Positions 10,669 through 22,135 of a DNA stretch of 64,000 nt are shown one piece after another. The stretch is taken from positions 9,719,325 to 9,783,324 of the forward strand of contig OZ022589.1 of NCBI GenBank assembly GCA_963669155.1, given 5' to 3'. Position 1 is the stretch's first letter; each line of letters starts with the position of its first letter. Source of the stretch: Arbacia lixula. Its lineage: Eukaryota > Echinodermata > Echinoidea > Arbacioida > Arbaciidae. Under the pieces are notes generated by a model. That model saw only the letters and a program-made list of their open reading frames with translations. It did not search any database and was not told where the DNA came from. Made by a program: the position numbers and the translations under genes.

Positions 10669-11647
10669 TATAGAGAGCAAGATTTATTTGGCAAACTGAG
10701 ACAAGCCTATCACTCCACACACTCCTCGAACAGGTGTTTCATTTAGACATAGTCATCTCACTGATTATCAAAACGAAGGCTGACAAAATTGACAAATAAG
10801 TCTCCTCTTGGCGGATCATCGGTGCTGCCTTGTTGACTTCAACGACCGACAGCAATCCAGCAGCCCTCATAAACTGGTTCTCTGACGTCACGTAGTGTCA
10901 CGACGGAGCAGATGTCTTTATTTTACTCGTCTTTGTTATCAATCTGTTCTTTCTTTCAAACTGAAACATATTTGTTCCAACTACGAAGATGCATTTTACC
11001 GTCAGCGAAACAAACAACCTAATCAATCCAGCTGGCAACATCTCTCTGGCGCCCTGCGACAAATTATAAAAGGCCATTTTCTTTTCATGTTATTAATTAT
11101 ATAGAGTGAGTAAAAAGAGTTCCTTCATTTTCAAGATCTATGCATGCATGACTGAGAAATGGACTCTTAAGAAGACTGCCAAATCTCACTTGCAACGAAA
11201 AGAGTACAGCCTACAGCACTATGCAGGAAGATAACCAAGACATAATCATGAACCCACAATGAAATGGTCATGCTTCACACAAAAAACTTTTAAAAGACTT
11301 GTCTTCACCCCCTCTGTAGTTTGTACTGTTATGTTTCCCGTAGTTTATTATCGTAATTCTATATTAGACTCATCAAGTTGATTAGTAGTCCTCATGGCGA
11401 CATTGTTGAAACATGTTATTTCCTGATTTAAATCACACTACGCATGAACCATGAAAATGCTCCATGAAGGACTAGTGTTATGTGAAATGAAAACAGACGC
11501 CTAGTGCGGTGTTAATGGTATACGCCCCTCTCAGCAAATTACACCATTATCATCATCTTGTCATTAGTTTGTTCTCGGTAATCTGACATGCTTTCTTCAG
11601 AAGTGACTCCCTCTCGTTATACCTCCCTCTCTCCCTCTCCCTCTCTA

Positions 11648-11663
<16 letters not shown>

Positions 11664-11679
<16 letters not shown>

Positions 11680-11895
11680 CATAAACACACACACACATCC
11701 ACACACACATACATACACAAACACACACACATACACACACACATACATACACAAACACACAAACAAACACACATAAACACACTCACACACACAAACACAC
11801 ACATACACAAACACACACACACAGACACACACATAAACACACACAAACATACACAAACACACACACACATAAACACACACACATACAAACACACA
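11664..11895. repeat. CA-rich microsatellite
   Basis: ACAC repeats are interrupted by ATAC and AAAC units and preceded by CT-rich sequence (11,620-11,665). Open frames here on both strands are repeat translations. Confidence 0.95.
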
Positions 11896-13336
11896 CTCCC
11901 CTCTACCTCTTTCTCTCTCCTCTCTCTGTATCTATTTCAGATCCAACAATACTCCTAATTAAGGCAGACCCCCAGATCATGCTCGTAGTCTGCGCGGTAT
12001 TGTACGGTATTACCACACGGACATGCTCTGAAAAGCATGTGACATAAGACCTCAGCAGTTGAGATGATCATGACAAATGAGTCATTTCCCGTTTTATGCC
12101 ACTTTAAGTATAATTGATGAAGAAAAGCCAACCAAACATCGTACACGAATGATTAATACGTTAATGGTTATGTCAATGGTACAGTACACAGTAATGTAAA
12201 ATCGTTTCCTGATCAACACTAATTCCAAGCAATACAATAGTATACACAGGGAAAACATTGAGATGTGAACACAGACATGGATTAATGATAATTATACTTA
12301 AGGATCACATTAAAAAATGCATGACAGGGCAGCAACCATAAAGGAGTAACTATGTAAAAGGCTGACGCAGCTACCACATTCATTTTTCGCCTAACACATA
12401 CAACATCACAATGTGCTCAACATGCCTAATGACCATAACACGATGGCTGTACATGCGTGATGTAGGTGAGTACTTCATCATGTATGGGCATGATTCGAGT
12501 CGCAGCTGATAGTGTTTCTCGATGTTTCCCCACATGGGAGAAGATTTTCGACAAGTCTCGTCCATGTGCTCTGATATTGAGCATCAAATAAACGGTAAAA
12601 AGAAGCTTAAGACCACATGACGAACAATGGCAATAATTACGATAGCTATTGCAAGAAGGGGCTACGTAAATGACGTCAGAAACCAAAATGGCCAATATAC
12701 TAAAAAAATTACTACAAGAAAGAGAAAACGACCACAATTTCCAAACTACCGCCAATGTGAATGGCGTTGCTTTTGGCAGCCAAGGTTACATAACATGCAA
12801 TCGAACCACACCACCCCGGTGACACTAACCCCGCATTACCCATGCAAATGAAAATACTAGATGCTTAATGACGAGATATCCGTTTTCAGGTATACGCGTC
12901 AGGCGTTCGGCGGTCGTAGTTGTAATTAATGCTGAATAATTTATTGGCTATTCGAGGAACTGGGTGATATGTCTGAAGCCAGCTGCGCTGACGAAGAAGC
13001 CATCAATCTAACAGAAGTTGGAATGACTCAAAAGGTCATAATGAGACACACACTGTATGTATATTAGATCTACATGTACGTATATACGTGATATAAACAT
13101 GATCGTAACATACAAATCAGAGGCGATACTCTGAAAGACCCCTCCCCATTTCAGAATGAAAAGCGAACTAAAAAAAATTATTTAAAAAGTGATACAACCC
13201 CCTGAAATAGTTAACCTTTTATATTTCGAAAGGTATCTTTATATAATGAACAATATAATATATACACTTAGCTCATTACAAATATAGTCATCAATATAAT
13301 GCTGCACATCCTTCAGCAATGAAAATGCCGTTTTCT

Positions 13337-13722
13337 TTGAAGGGCATAATTATACTGTACTGGGAAGGCAAAAAAGCCTTCAAAATGTAATTGTTAGCAA
13401 TCTTCTTGCCAATGGTCTTAAATTCATGTATTGTCTATTTTAGAAGCTTGCTGAAATTTATTTGCCCTCAAATGATCTACATTTGGAGTAATGAGTGATT
13501 AAATCACAAATCCTCAAAATGTTCGGCCCGAACATTTTGAGGATTTAATCATTAATCATTAATTACTCCATAATTATGTGGATCATTTGAGGGCAAATAG
13601 CTTTCAGCAAGCTTCTGAAATAGACAATACATGAATTTAAGACCATTGGCAAGAAGATTGCTTTGCTAACAATTACCTTTTGAAGGCTTTTTTGCCTTCC
13701 CAGTAAAGTATATGCCCTTTAA
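13337..13722. mobile_element. Foldback element A, copy 2 (inverted)
   Basis: This 386-bp relative of the element at 3,639 has the same AGGGCATA ends, the same AAGCTTGCTGAAA.TTATTTGCCC arms and the same central TTCGG core. The asymmetric block is on the opposite side, so it is inserted in the reverse orientation. Its ends are TTGA and TTAA. Confidence 0.85.
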
Positions 13723-16204
13723 AAAAAAATCTTTTGGTTACGGACTACGAATTACAGTCTGAATTAACTACATTAATGGTCATGCATTAACAACTAAAAA
13801 TATATTTTGGGGAAGTTGATATTTCGGAATATCAGGACAAGGTTCCATTTACTTTAGCAATTAAAGATAATATCAATATATAACAGAAAAATCAAATTTA
13901 GGTAAAATAGGTCGAAGGTTACATATCAGGTCAAATCCTGAAGTTCTCCTTCATCCTTCTTTCATATTGGTTTCTTCTCCGTTTGCTAATCATAATTTAC
14001 ACACTTCGCCTTTCCGTCTCCCCATTCCCCTTCCAGTATGTCCATACACACTTCTCTAGTTAATGTCTTCTATTTCCTCCTCTCATTTGCAGCGATATCC
14101 GTCCCTTTCCGTGACCCCAATGTGTGTTTGCATTTTTATTACCGCCCTTCCGACTACACATCACGTGCTACAATGACGAACGCAACGATAACCATGATAA
14201 CAGACGGACTCGGCGGTGAATTCAGCGGCCGACAGAGACACCCTGACATCATCTTTTGTACGCGCGCCAATTTGTAACTTTCGCCAGACAAGAAATGTAT
14301 TGACAGACCTTCAAAATAAGCCATTCGCGCGTCACAATTTCGATACATCTCGGATTATCACCTCCCGAGGTCGATGAACCCCGTTTCCTGAGGTGTCCCC
14401 GAAAAACATACAAACGAGGAGGTTTGACTTTCTAGAACCTTGGCTACATCGAACAAATCAATGCATGTTTATGCTATGAGGCGTGCATGCGTATGGGTTT
14501 ACACGACAGGGACCCAGCGAGATCGGCCCAGTGGAACATTTGGGGCATTATTCCAGGTACCTAAATGACTTATAACTCCATTGTTTAAATGGTAAATGGT
14601 GATGGTGGAATGGCGGATGAGGGGGGGGGGGGTGGACCCAGATACCCTGAAATTAAATAAAAAGACATGTGACACTTAAATTGATAATTGGTCAAAGGTT
14701 GTTACTCGAATAAATAAGAAATGTCCACACTGTAAAACGGAAGGATTTTCAATAGCTGGGGCGCAAGTCTTTTGGAATGGCATCTATTAATATCATTACA
14801 ACGATTCTTTGAAGTAGATGTTCACTTCTGTGCCTTAATTCGTCATAAACCTTTCCGAGTCGGCTATACCCTACGCGCTCATGGTCTAGTAGTTCTCGTA
14901 TAACACAACAAGTCTTAAGTATCAAAGAAACACAAAATTTATCAAGCTTGAATATGCGTACATGTACTTCTTTCCAGAGACCACTTGTGAGTGCGTATTG
15001 GGTGGCGTGAAAGAAGTCCTGAAAAACTGGACAATCTGAAGGAGTCTCTGTCGAGTTATTGTTCTCTGATCTTACCATTGGGATTCGTAGCTCGGCTACT
15101 GCGTAGATAACATGCATGACAAGTGGACGTGGTAAAAAGTTATTTGAAAGTTTTGAGAGGCAGCTAAATCATATTTTTGAATTTTGAATTTATTAACAAC
15201 TTCAACATCATCAATAGCAATACAAAAGACTTGTATGTACTTGATTGAATTAACAAAGAAAGAAAGAAATTATCAAACAAAACTGGCATGAATCTAACAA
15301 TGGATGTAGAAATAAAGCATATTACTTATGATGCAGCATTGTACACAATTTTATACATAAGTGAATGTTGTTAATGGGAATCAGAAGTTAGCACAAGTGC
15401 TAGTCGAGCCTGATTCCTTTAATTCATTAGTACGGCGGTAACAACAAAAATTATATGCTGACTGAGTTGCACATGATTTAACAATATCATATTGTAATGT
15501 TTTATTTTCTTCAAATATATGCATAAACATCGAACTGTGTGATTGAAAGGTTTCAATTACAGCAATGCCCGCATCGCGCACCGACAGGAACAATACGATT
15601 ATGAATGTAGACTATGGTTGGCGTGATTTAAACGTAAACAGCGATAGTTTTCACTTTTCCAGAGGATGTTTGTGAAGCTATGACTGCGAAATTTCATACA
15701 CGTTAGGGTATACTGCTGATTCCTGCCGAGTTTTATTGCTTTTGCACGTGGGACACTCTGTCTCTGAGGAATCGGAAAATTAGTGTTCGTGGATCGAACG
15801 CGGGCAGCGTTTTAGGGATGCATGGTGACGTAAAAGGTCGCATAAGGTCATATTTAAACAAATCAGTTATGATTGGTATTCCCCTACATCAACCTAGATT
15901 CGCATATTCACTACTAACTCAAGCCCTCCAGATTCTGAGGGATCCCATGCTTATGTTTTCGTCGAGTTGTTCTCCTCATCACCGATCACGGACACAGCAC
16001 ACTGCCCGAAACGGTGAGACTATTAGTCTCTCTCTCTCTCTCTCTCTCTCTGATCTAAAATTTTAACGGCACATCTTTTCCTATCATATGTTTCTCTCCG
16101 TCAAAATACAACTCCTTGAAAATACCCTCCCATTCTTTCCCCACTCCATCTAAAAAGAAATCTGATTTAAATACAAATTTGCATCAAATTAATGTGCCGC
16201 CTAC

Positions 16205-16385
16205 ACTTCTGGAGTGCAAAGTGAAAATCTCAGAAAATATTCAAACGATTATCACAAGAAAAATGAATACAAGAATGTCAGGAGGCCTGCTTCTAAAAAT
16301 ATGCCACTCTTCGACATTATGATGTGTACATTTCAGGTTGATTTCGAGTTTTTTACTGGTTTCAAATTTCACTTCAACAATTTTG
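16205..16385 (-). mobile_element. Element C, single arm
   Basis: The reverse complement closely matches 16,850-17,000: TTTGAAACCA, AACTCGA, CATCATAATGTCGAAGA, then ATTCATTTTTCTTGTGATAA and TGAGATTTT.ACTTT. Together the two arms form a 180-bp inverted repeat with a spacer of about 465 bp. Confidence 0.75.
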
Positions 16386-16849
16386 AGTGATTTGTCGCGC
16401 GCCTTTTGTTTTTGTTTTGAACGATCGTCGTGTCTCGCATGTATTTACCAGGACAGCGCGCAGATATCATAGACCATTATGTTCTACAGCCCGATGATAA
16501 TTACGCTGATATGTCTATTGGCATGCTCTTATCTAGCGGTGCTGTCATTGATAAATGTAGGCCCATAATGTTCACATGTTACTTTTGGCGATTGGCGTTA
16601 ACGACGGGTACATTAACTTAACCACGACCTTTATTTCAAGCTCAGTCGCTTGGAAATTACCTCTTATATTGAGAGTAGCAGACTACCCTCATTTTCCCAT
16701 TTTGTCCGATCCCCGGATTTCCGCTCGGGTCGTCGTGGCAACAGTAGGTTTTAGGCTATAGCTCGTTTTGTCATGTTTGTTGTTCGGAATGTCGGTCAAC
16801 ACAACGTAACCAAGAGGCTATTGTGGAATTAAGGTGTTTATACTTTTAA

Positions 16850-17760
16850 AAATGTTGACATAAAATAATTTGAAACCACTAAAAACTCGAATCAACCTGA
16901 CATGTACACATCATAATGTCGAAGAATGGCATATATTTAGACATTGTTACATTCATTTTTCTTGTGATAATTATTTGCATATTTTATGAGATTTTAACTT
17001 TTGGACAAATTTGGACCTAAACATTAATGTATCATTCAGAACGCAAAAATGCCTATAGTGCATCACACATGTCAACCCATATCGTTGGTTTTCTGCCAGA
17101 AGCATCATAACCTATTACTGACACCGTGATGGTAATTTCTAGTGGATTGACAGGTGTGACACGCAATGGTCATGGTTGTGTTCTGAATTAATCAATTCAA
17201 TTCAAATTCAATTCAAATTTATTCAGTACTTTTGTCAAACAATATACAATACATAGAAACACTTTTAAAACACACTTAACAACGAATAAACACAAATAAA
17301 ACATAACCATGCAGCCTTTTAAAATAGGAAGGCCACGAAGGCCTTATTACATTGGTCCATGTAACTCAATATGAACATTTACATGTTACACACCCATACA
17401 GATACACCCACACCCACATGCACACATAAAACAAATGCACACTACATAATTAATTGCACAATTAACTTTTGCTTTTTACTTTTTATGTAGTTGCATTAAA
17501 TACAAATATATTGAGTAGGCGTTTAAAAGAATTGAGTGCGATTTGGAATATCATTCCAGGCGACGGGACCTTTATAAAAATAGACTTATGATACACACAT
17601 GTATCATTTTTATACACACACATTTTTAGGTAAAAATTTTTCCAAACGTGAAAATCTCATTATTCAAAGGATTATTACAAGAATAATAATTGATAAAATG
17701 TCACGAAACGCACTTCTAAAACATATTGACATCCTTCGATTTAATGATATGAGAGAAATA
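16850..17760. mobile_element. Element C, copy split by a LINE-tail insertion
   Basis: The left part (16,850-17,187) and right part (17,578-17,760) each match continuous stretches of the copy at 46,405-46,620 and of 40,485-40,915. Motifs include GGACCTAAA, GTGCATCACACATGTCAACCC, TGACAGGTGTGACAC, GATACACACAT and GTGAAAATCTC. The ends are inverted copies of each other. The middle 390 bp is an unrelated LINE-like 3' end. Confidence 0.7.
17187..17578 (-). mobile_element. 5'-truncated LINE 3' end inside element C
   Basis: Read on the minus strand, it begins with a relic of the conserved WNDIPN segment that ends many ORF2 proteins (TGGAATGATATTCCAAAT at about 17,545) and continues through a non-coding 3' region. 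It finishes in AATAAATTTGAATTGAA repeats, a typical LINE tail. The host element resumes right after it on both sides. Confidence 0.6.
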
Positions 17761-17798
17761 AAAGCTCAATTCGAGTAACTTGTTGATAGTTATTTGGT

Positions 17799-17925
17799 TT
17801 AAAGGGATAGTTCACCCTACAATTTAGTTGGATTTCAATAAAAGCAGACACATGAAATAAACATATAAGTGAAGGTTTGATGAAAATCCGCCAAAGGCTA
17901 AGGAAGTTGTACTTTGTTGCGTGTA
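17799..17925 (+). mobile_element. Element B, one arm
   Basis: It begins TTTAAAGGGATAGTTCACCC, then has AATAAAAGCAGACACATGAA, AAACATATAAGTGAAGGTTT and GATGAAAATCCGCCAAA. These match the left arm of the full element at 28,130. Confidence 0.7.
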
Positions 17926-18925
17926 TACTACACTGCATGCACGCTGGACTTGGTCGTGATGATGCAGACGGGATTCTGTGATGTTCTCTCAACGATTATT
18001 CGCCCGCATTCTCTTCTATTTCTGGACATCGAACTGATCGTTTGACAACATAACTATTATGTAACCAACCGGCTGGATATCATGACTACTATCTCTGTTT
18101 AATTAATGAATTCTCTGGTGAGAGATAACGAATTAAATAATGAAAAGAATATAATATGACCACACTCTGAAAATGCATGTTAGGCTCACACTATTTCAAA
18201 GGGTCCCTTTTAGATTTTGTCCGCTATAACCAAAGACCAAGTTCATAGTGCTGGGGAAGAAATGGTAAGAACCTTTCTTCCCCTTTTCATAATTTGTCTC
18301 TAGTCTGCTAGTAAAATGATGCGCGAGGTCAACTGGTCATTGCGGTATTACTCCCCTTTATAAAGTGTAGGGTTTAAAACTATACAGCCACTCCTTTAGG
18401 TGAGACAGCTGTTTTCGAAAGTATGTCATAAATAATCATGAACAGATGAAGATGGGCACATTTTAATCTATTCGCCGACAAGAGATCATGCTCGTCACCA
18501 TATGTAATAAGAAGAAATGAGAGCATTGCACCAAGCTACGCTTCATACATCATTGATTGCACCCGTTTGGTCCCTATGATCAGATGATGTGCGCCGAAAC
18601 GGGGATGCGCATGTACATGTAGTTGACAGGGGGTCGAAGTTGCCAAGTGACGTGGATGATGGAGCGGAGTTCACACCTTTGCTTGAGATATATGTGCCTG
18701 GCATACCGGGAGCGCCCCCACACAGAGATTGGACAACTCGCTTTCAGTAGGTAACAGCATGGCGCGTGTGGCTTTTGTGGCTTTTGATTGACATTATACT
18801 ACTGTACATGTATATGCATTCTGAGCAAATCCAAAACCCTAATCACCTATTTTAGAATACACTTGCCCGATATGGCATACTTTAATTACACAATCTCAAT
18901 CTGACAAAATTGAGCTTGTGCAGAA

Positions 18926-18990
18926 ACTAGCCTAGGTACTAGGCTGTGAGGTGCATGGACACAACCCAGTCTGTTAACAACTGTGTCTGG
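18926..18990 (+). mobile_element. Element G, solitary end
   Basis: CTAGCCTAGGTACTAGGCTG, then GAGGTGCATGGACACAACCC and AGTCTGTTAACAACT match the left end of the element at 25,931 almost perfectly. The other end is missing. Confidence 0.7.
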
Positions 18991-19029
18991 TAAAACACTC
19001 CACTTCATAGTTGTCTTTATATTCTTTTG

Positions 19030-19244
19030 CATTATTATGAATTTGATTTGACGATAGAGTTTGATTTGACATCAAAATTTTTTTTTTTTTAAATTGTATG
19101 ATTGTTACATTGGTAACACGTACTGTATATTGTAACTGGTATTCATTCCCTAATAGAGTTCTTATTCCAATATTGTTGTAAATTGATCCTTTGAGCATTG
19201 CTGCTGATTAGTAATGGATATACCTGAATAAATAAATAAATAAA
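19030..19244 (+). repeat. Possible LINE/SINE tail ending in AAAT repeats
   Basis: This AT-rich stretch contains a duplicated TTTGATTTGAC and a T run and terminates in (AAAT)n at 19,228-19,244. It looks like the 3' end of a retroposon, but no family was recognised. Confidence 0.35.
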
Positions 19245-20355
19245 TGTTGCACAAAGTAATAGTAAGGCTATGAACGTGGTATATGTCACACTTTTGAGTT
19301 CGTTTGTAACTCCATGATCACAACAAGTTATTCAAGTAGTAAAGACATGATACAAACTGTTCGTGGTGGATGTACGTACACAGTCATGTGTACAATATAC
19401 ACGATGATTGCAGAGTAATGATGTGACGGTAAAGTGGCACTCGTTAGTCTGTTTGTTGTTCCATATTGGAGCATGACGAGCGCGAAGTGGGTGGATATAG
19501 CCTAGATTCTAGACTCTAAAGTATGTTTCTTTCTGATATATCGTCGCAACTACATACAAGTCTGGACCTACATTTTAATACTTTCTCTCTGGCTGCTCTC
19601 GCAAGTATTGGCCTTGCTGTGCAGGTGTCGCTGTGGTTGAGGCAGTGCAGCAGAAATAAACACACTGCACCGCCTTGACTTAAGGCTACATGTAGTTTTG
19701 GTAATGACGCAGGGGAAAGGCATGCACAATTAGTAAATATAATGGGTTCGTAGTCAGACGTGTGCTCCACGTTTCAACAAGTAGGCAAACAATCAGAAAT
19801 TAGTCATACTTTACTGTTATGTCAACGCGTGAAAGGAAATCACTACATGCGACTTGAACACAAAGAGGAGAAACTAAATATAAATCTAGCTTGTTGAGAA
19901 AGTCCTTTACGACCTACCATACAACTACTTCAAAGAAAAACGTTGAATATCTTAACACCCATAGTTACCTACAAGCATTTTGACTGGTTGAGCTCACGAA
20001 GATCTGAATCCAGATTGTTGCTGAGCTAGAGATTCAAAGAAATCATCCAATTACGATTTTCTTTTTTTGGCTGAAAACACTGTTTTTGTATGTTTCCTCA
20101 TCTCTCTAGCTCCGGAGAGAGAGAGTATCAAATTGTCAAAACTTAGACAAAAGGAGAGTCTGAAGCCTAGAACATAGACTATAGAAATCACATGAACATG
20201 ATGAAGGTCTAGGCGAACGGAAGCCACTGGCAAATGATTTATCAAACTCTGCTATGAAAACGGAAGTAACAAAATGTAAGCCCGGAAACATATTTAGAAA
20301 ACATTGGATAACACTGCATGTGCAATCAACACACGCATTAACACTCACACACACA

Positions 20356-20380
20356 CTCTCTCTCTCTCTCTCTCTCTCTC
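20356..20380. repeat. CT microsatellite
   Basis: A short CT run next to a CA run (20,343-20,355). A larger pyrimidine-rich stretch follows at 20,570-20,790, with two runs of more than nine Cs. Confidence 0.85.
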
Positions 20381-21060
20381 GTCCTCCAGTTACTGACAAA
20401 AAATCCGTCTAAACACATGCACAACATAATGAAACATATTATGGCTCGGTGCCATCTAATGCAACTTATAATTTGCCATAATCCTAATTTCGTCCAAACT
20501 TCCAAACTTCACTTAACCAACATTCTAACCCTTATCCTAATCCCCGTCATTATGTTGACCCTGTCTCATTTTGCCCTCTCTCACTCATTTCAATTACTCC
20601 CTTCTCTCATTTCCTCTCTCCCTCCCTCTATCTTCTCCTCTCCCTCCACCATTTTACATTCCCCCCCCCCCCTCCTTTCCTCTTTCCCTCCCTCTTTCTT
20701 CTCCTCTCCCTCCACCATTTTACACCCCCCCCCCCCCCCCTCTATCTTTCCTCCTCCTCCCTCTCCTCTCCCCCTTTCTCTCAACTGCCATTGGTAACAT
20801 AGATAAGATAATGGGTCGATTGGTCTTGGCATGGAGACGAGCGTCTATCGAGAGGATAAAGTGGCCCTAAAATAAATCGACCTCAAATTGTACCGGTAAA
20901 AGTAGTATCTTCCAAATAGATAAACTGCTTTTATAGTTAAGCGAGATAATTGGCGTAACGAACGCTGAATGTGGTATACAAATTATTATGAAAGCTTCGA
21001 ATTGTTTCTAAATTTAGTTGTCCACATACAGTGATATACATTGCAATGTAGAATCATGCG

Positions 21061-21064
<4 letters not shown>

Positions 21065-21102
<38 letters not shown>
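21065..21102. repeat. CT microsatellite
   Basis: An uninterrupted CT run of about 19 units. Confidence 0.9.
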
Positions 21103-21106
<4 letters not shown>

Positions 21107-21271
21107 TATGCTCTCTTGTGATTTTTCTTTCTCTCTTTGAGTTTCTCATGCCCTCTCTCCCTATCTACGTACCTACATCTCTCTGTTCCTGTTATGCTAT
21201 ACAAACGGCGACTTTGGTATACATATATCATGATGAGTGATCGACTGATTTGTAATGGTCTTTATACATGT

Positions 21272-21640
21272 ATAGTTGAGGCCAGAAGTTTATATACACC
21301 CAGGATATTCAAAGAATGTTAAACATCATAAAATTTACTGTATCATATAAAGTATTTGTGCTATCATGACGAATTTGATATCAAACAAATGAGTACGTCA
21401 TGCCCCTTCATCATATTGCTTTGTCATCAGGAGCTGAACAATTTTCAGGTGTCATTTTCCCCAAAATCTTCATATTTTAGACAATTTAAGAATAAAAACC
21501 TGACAAAACATTACATATTTGTGCCAGTTACTTCTCAACACAAACCTTTCAGATCACACTTTGTTCTTCAGTGGTGATATATCATGATAGAAAATGTAAT
21601 ATAAATCATATATTTGACATTTATATATCTCTCTCATGCG
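21272..21640 (-). mobile_element. Tc1-like element E, truncated copy
   Basis: It starts TAGTTGAGGCCAGAAGTTTA after a TA dinucleotide and matches the reverse complement of the right part of 35,076-35,683 for about 365 bp. Shared blocks are CATGACGAATTTGATAT, CCCCTTCATCA, TTGCTTTGTCATCAGGAGCT and TTTCAGATCA. The distal end is lost. Confidence 0.8.
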
Positions 21641-21696
21641 TTCTTGTAACGGCAGATGATCATGTAGCGGGAATATCAACGTGAACATGTATAACA

Positions 21697-21775
<79 letters not shown>
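21697..21775. repeat. (ATTG)n microsatellite with retroposon-like flank
   Basis: About 19 ATTG units. On the minus strand the sequence at 21,776-21,845 (GCGCACCCGGGAGAAGAGTG) runs into this repeat, like a SINE or LINE end with a CAAT tail. Confidence 0.85.
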
Positions 21776-21776
<1 letters not shown>

Positions 21777-21864
21777 TCGTCTTTTTTACTAGGGTAGCCT
21801 CGTGAGTGAGCTAAGCACTCTTCTCCCGGGTGCGCTGGATACATTGAACAACAAAAAATACATG

Positions 21865-22019
21865 ATTTACAAAGAAATTTTAGGCATACACCCAGTAGTA
21901 AGGATAGCGTGCTCCATCCTGTAAATGAACGAAAAACAAGTCATTTTTTTTTCGTTCATTTACAGGATGGAGCACGTTATCCTTACTACTGGGTGTATGC
22001 CTAAAATTTCTTTGTAAAT
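21865..22019. repeat. Near-perfect hairpin, 72-bp arms
   Basis: Positions 21,865-21,936 and 21,948-22,019 are reverse complements except for one G:T pair (21,907/21,977), with an 11-base spacer. The arms begin ATTTACAAAGAAATTTTAGG. The low divergence marks it as recent or under selection. The arms do not match any other element recognised here. Confidence 0.9.
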
Positions 22020-22059
22020 TGAAATTACCCCAGAAAACCTTTTCACTAAAAAATACATG

Positions 22060-22135
22060 ACATAACATAGCATAACATAACATAAACATAGACATAAACA
22101 TAACATACAGATAATTATAAACATAACAAAGATAA
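22060..22135. repeat. (CATAA)n-like repeat
   Basis: Imperfect CATAACATAA units interrupted by CATAGA and CATAAA variants. Confidence 0.8.

Noticed and set aside
11553-11894. Cys/Val-rich and Thr/His-rich open frames
   Set aside because: Translations of the CA microsatellite on both strands.
14749-15117. 122-codon open frame on the minus strand
   Set aside because: No recognisable domain and no clear splice context. A length near 120 codons is expected by chance a few times in a window of this size.
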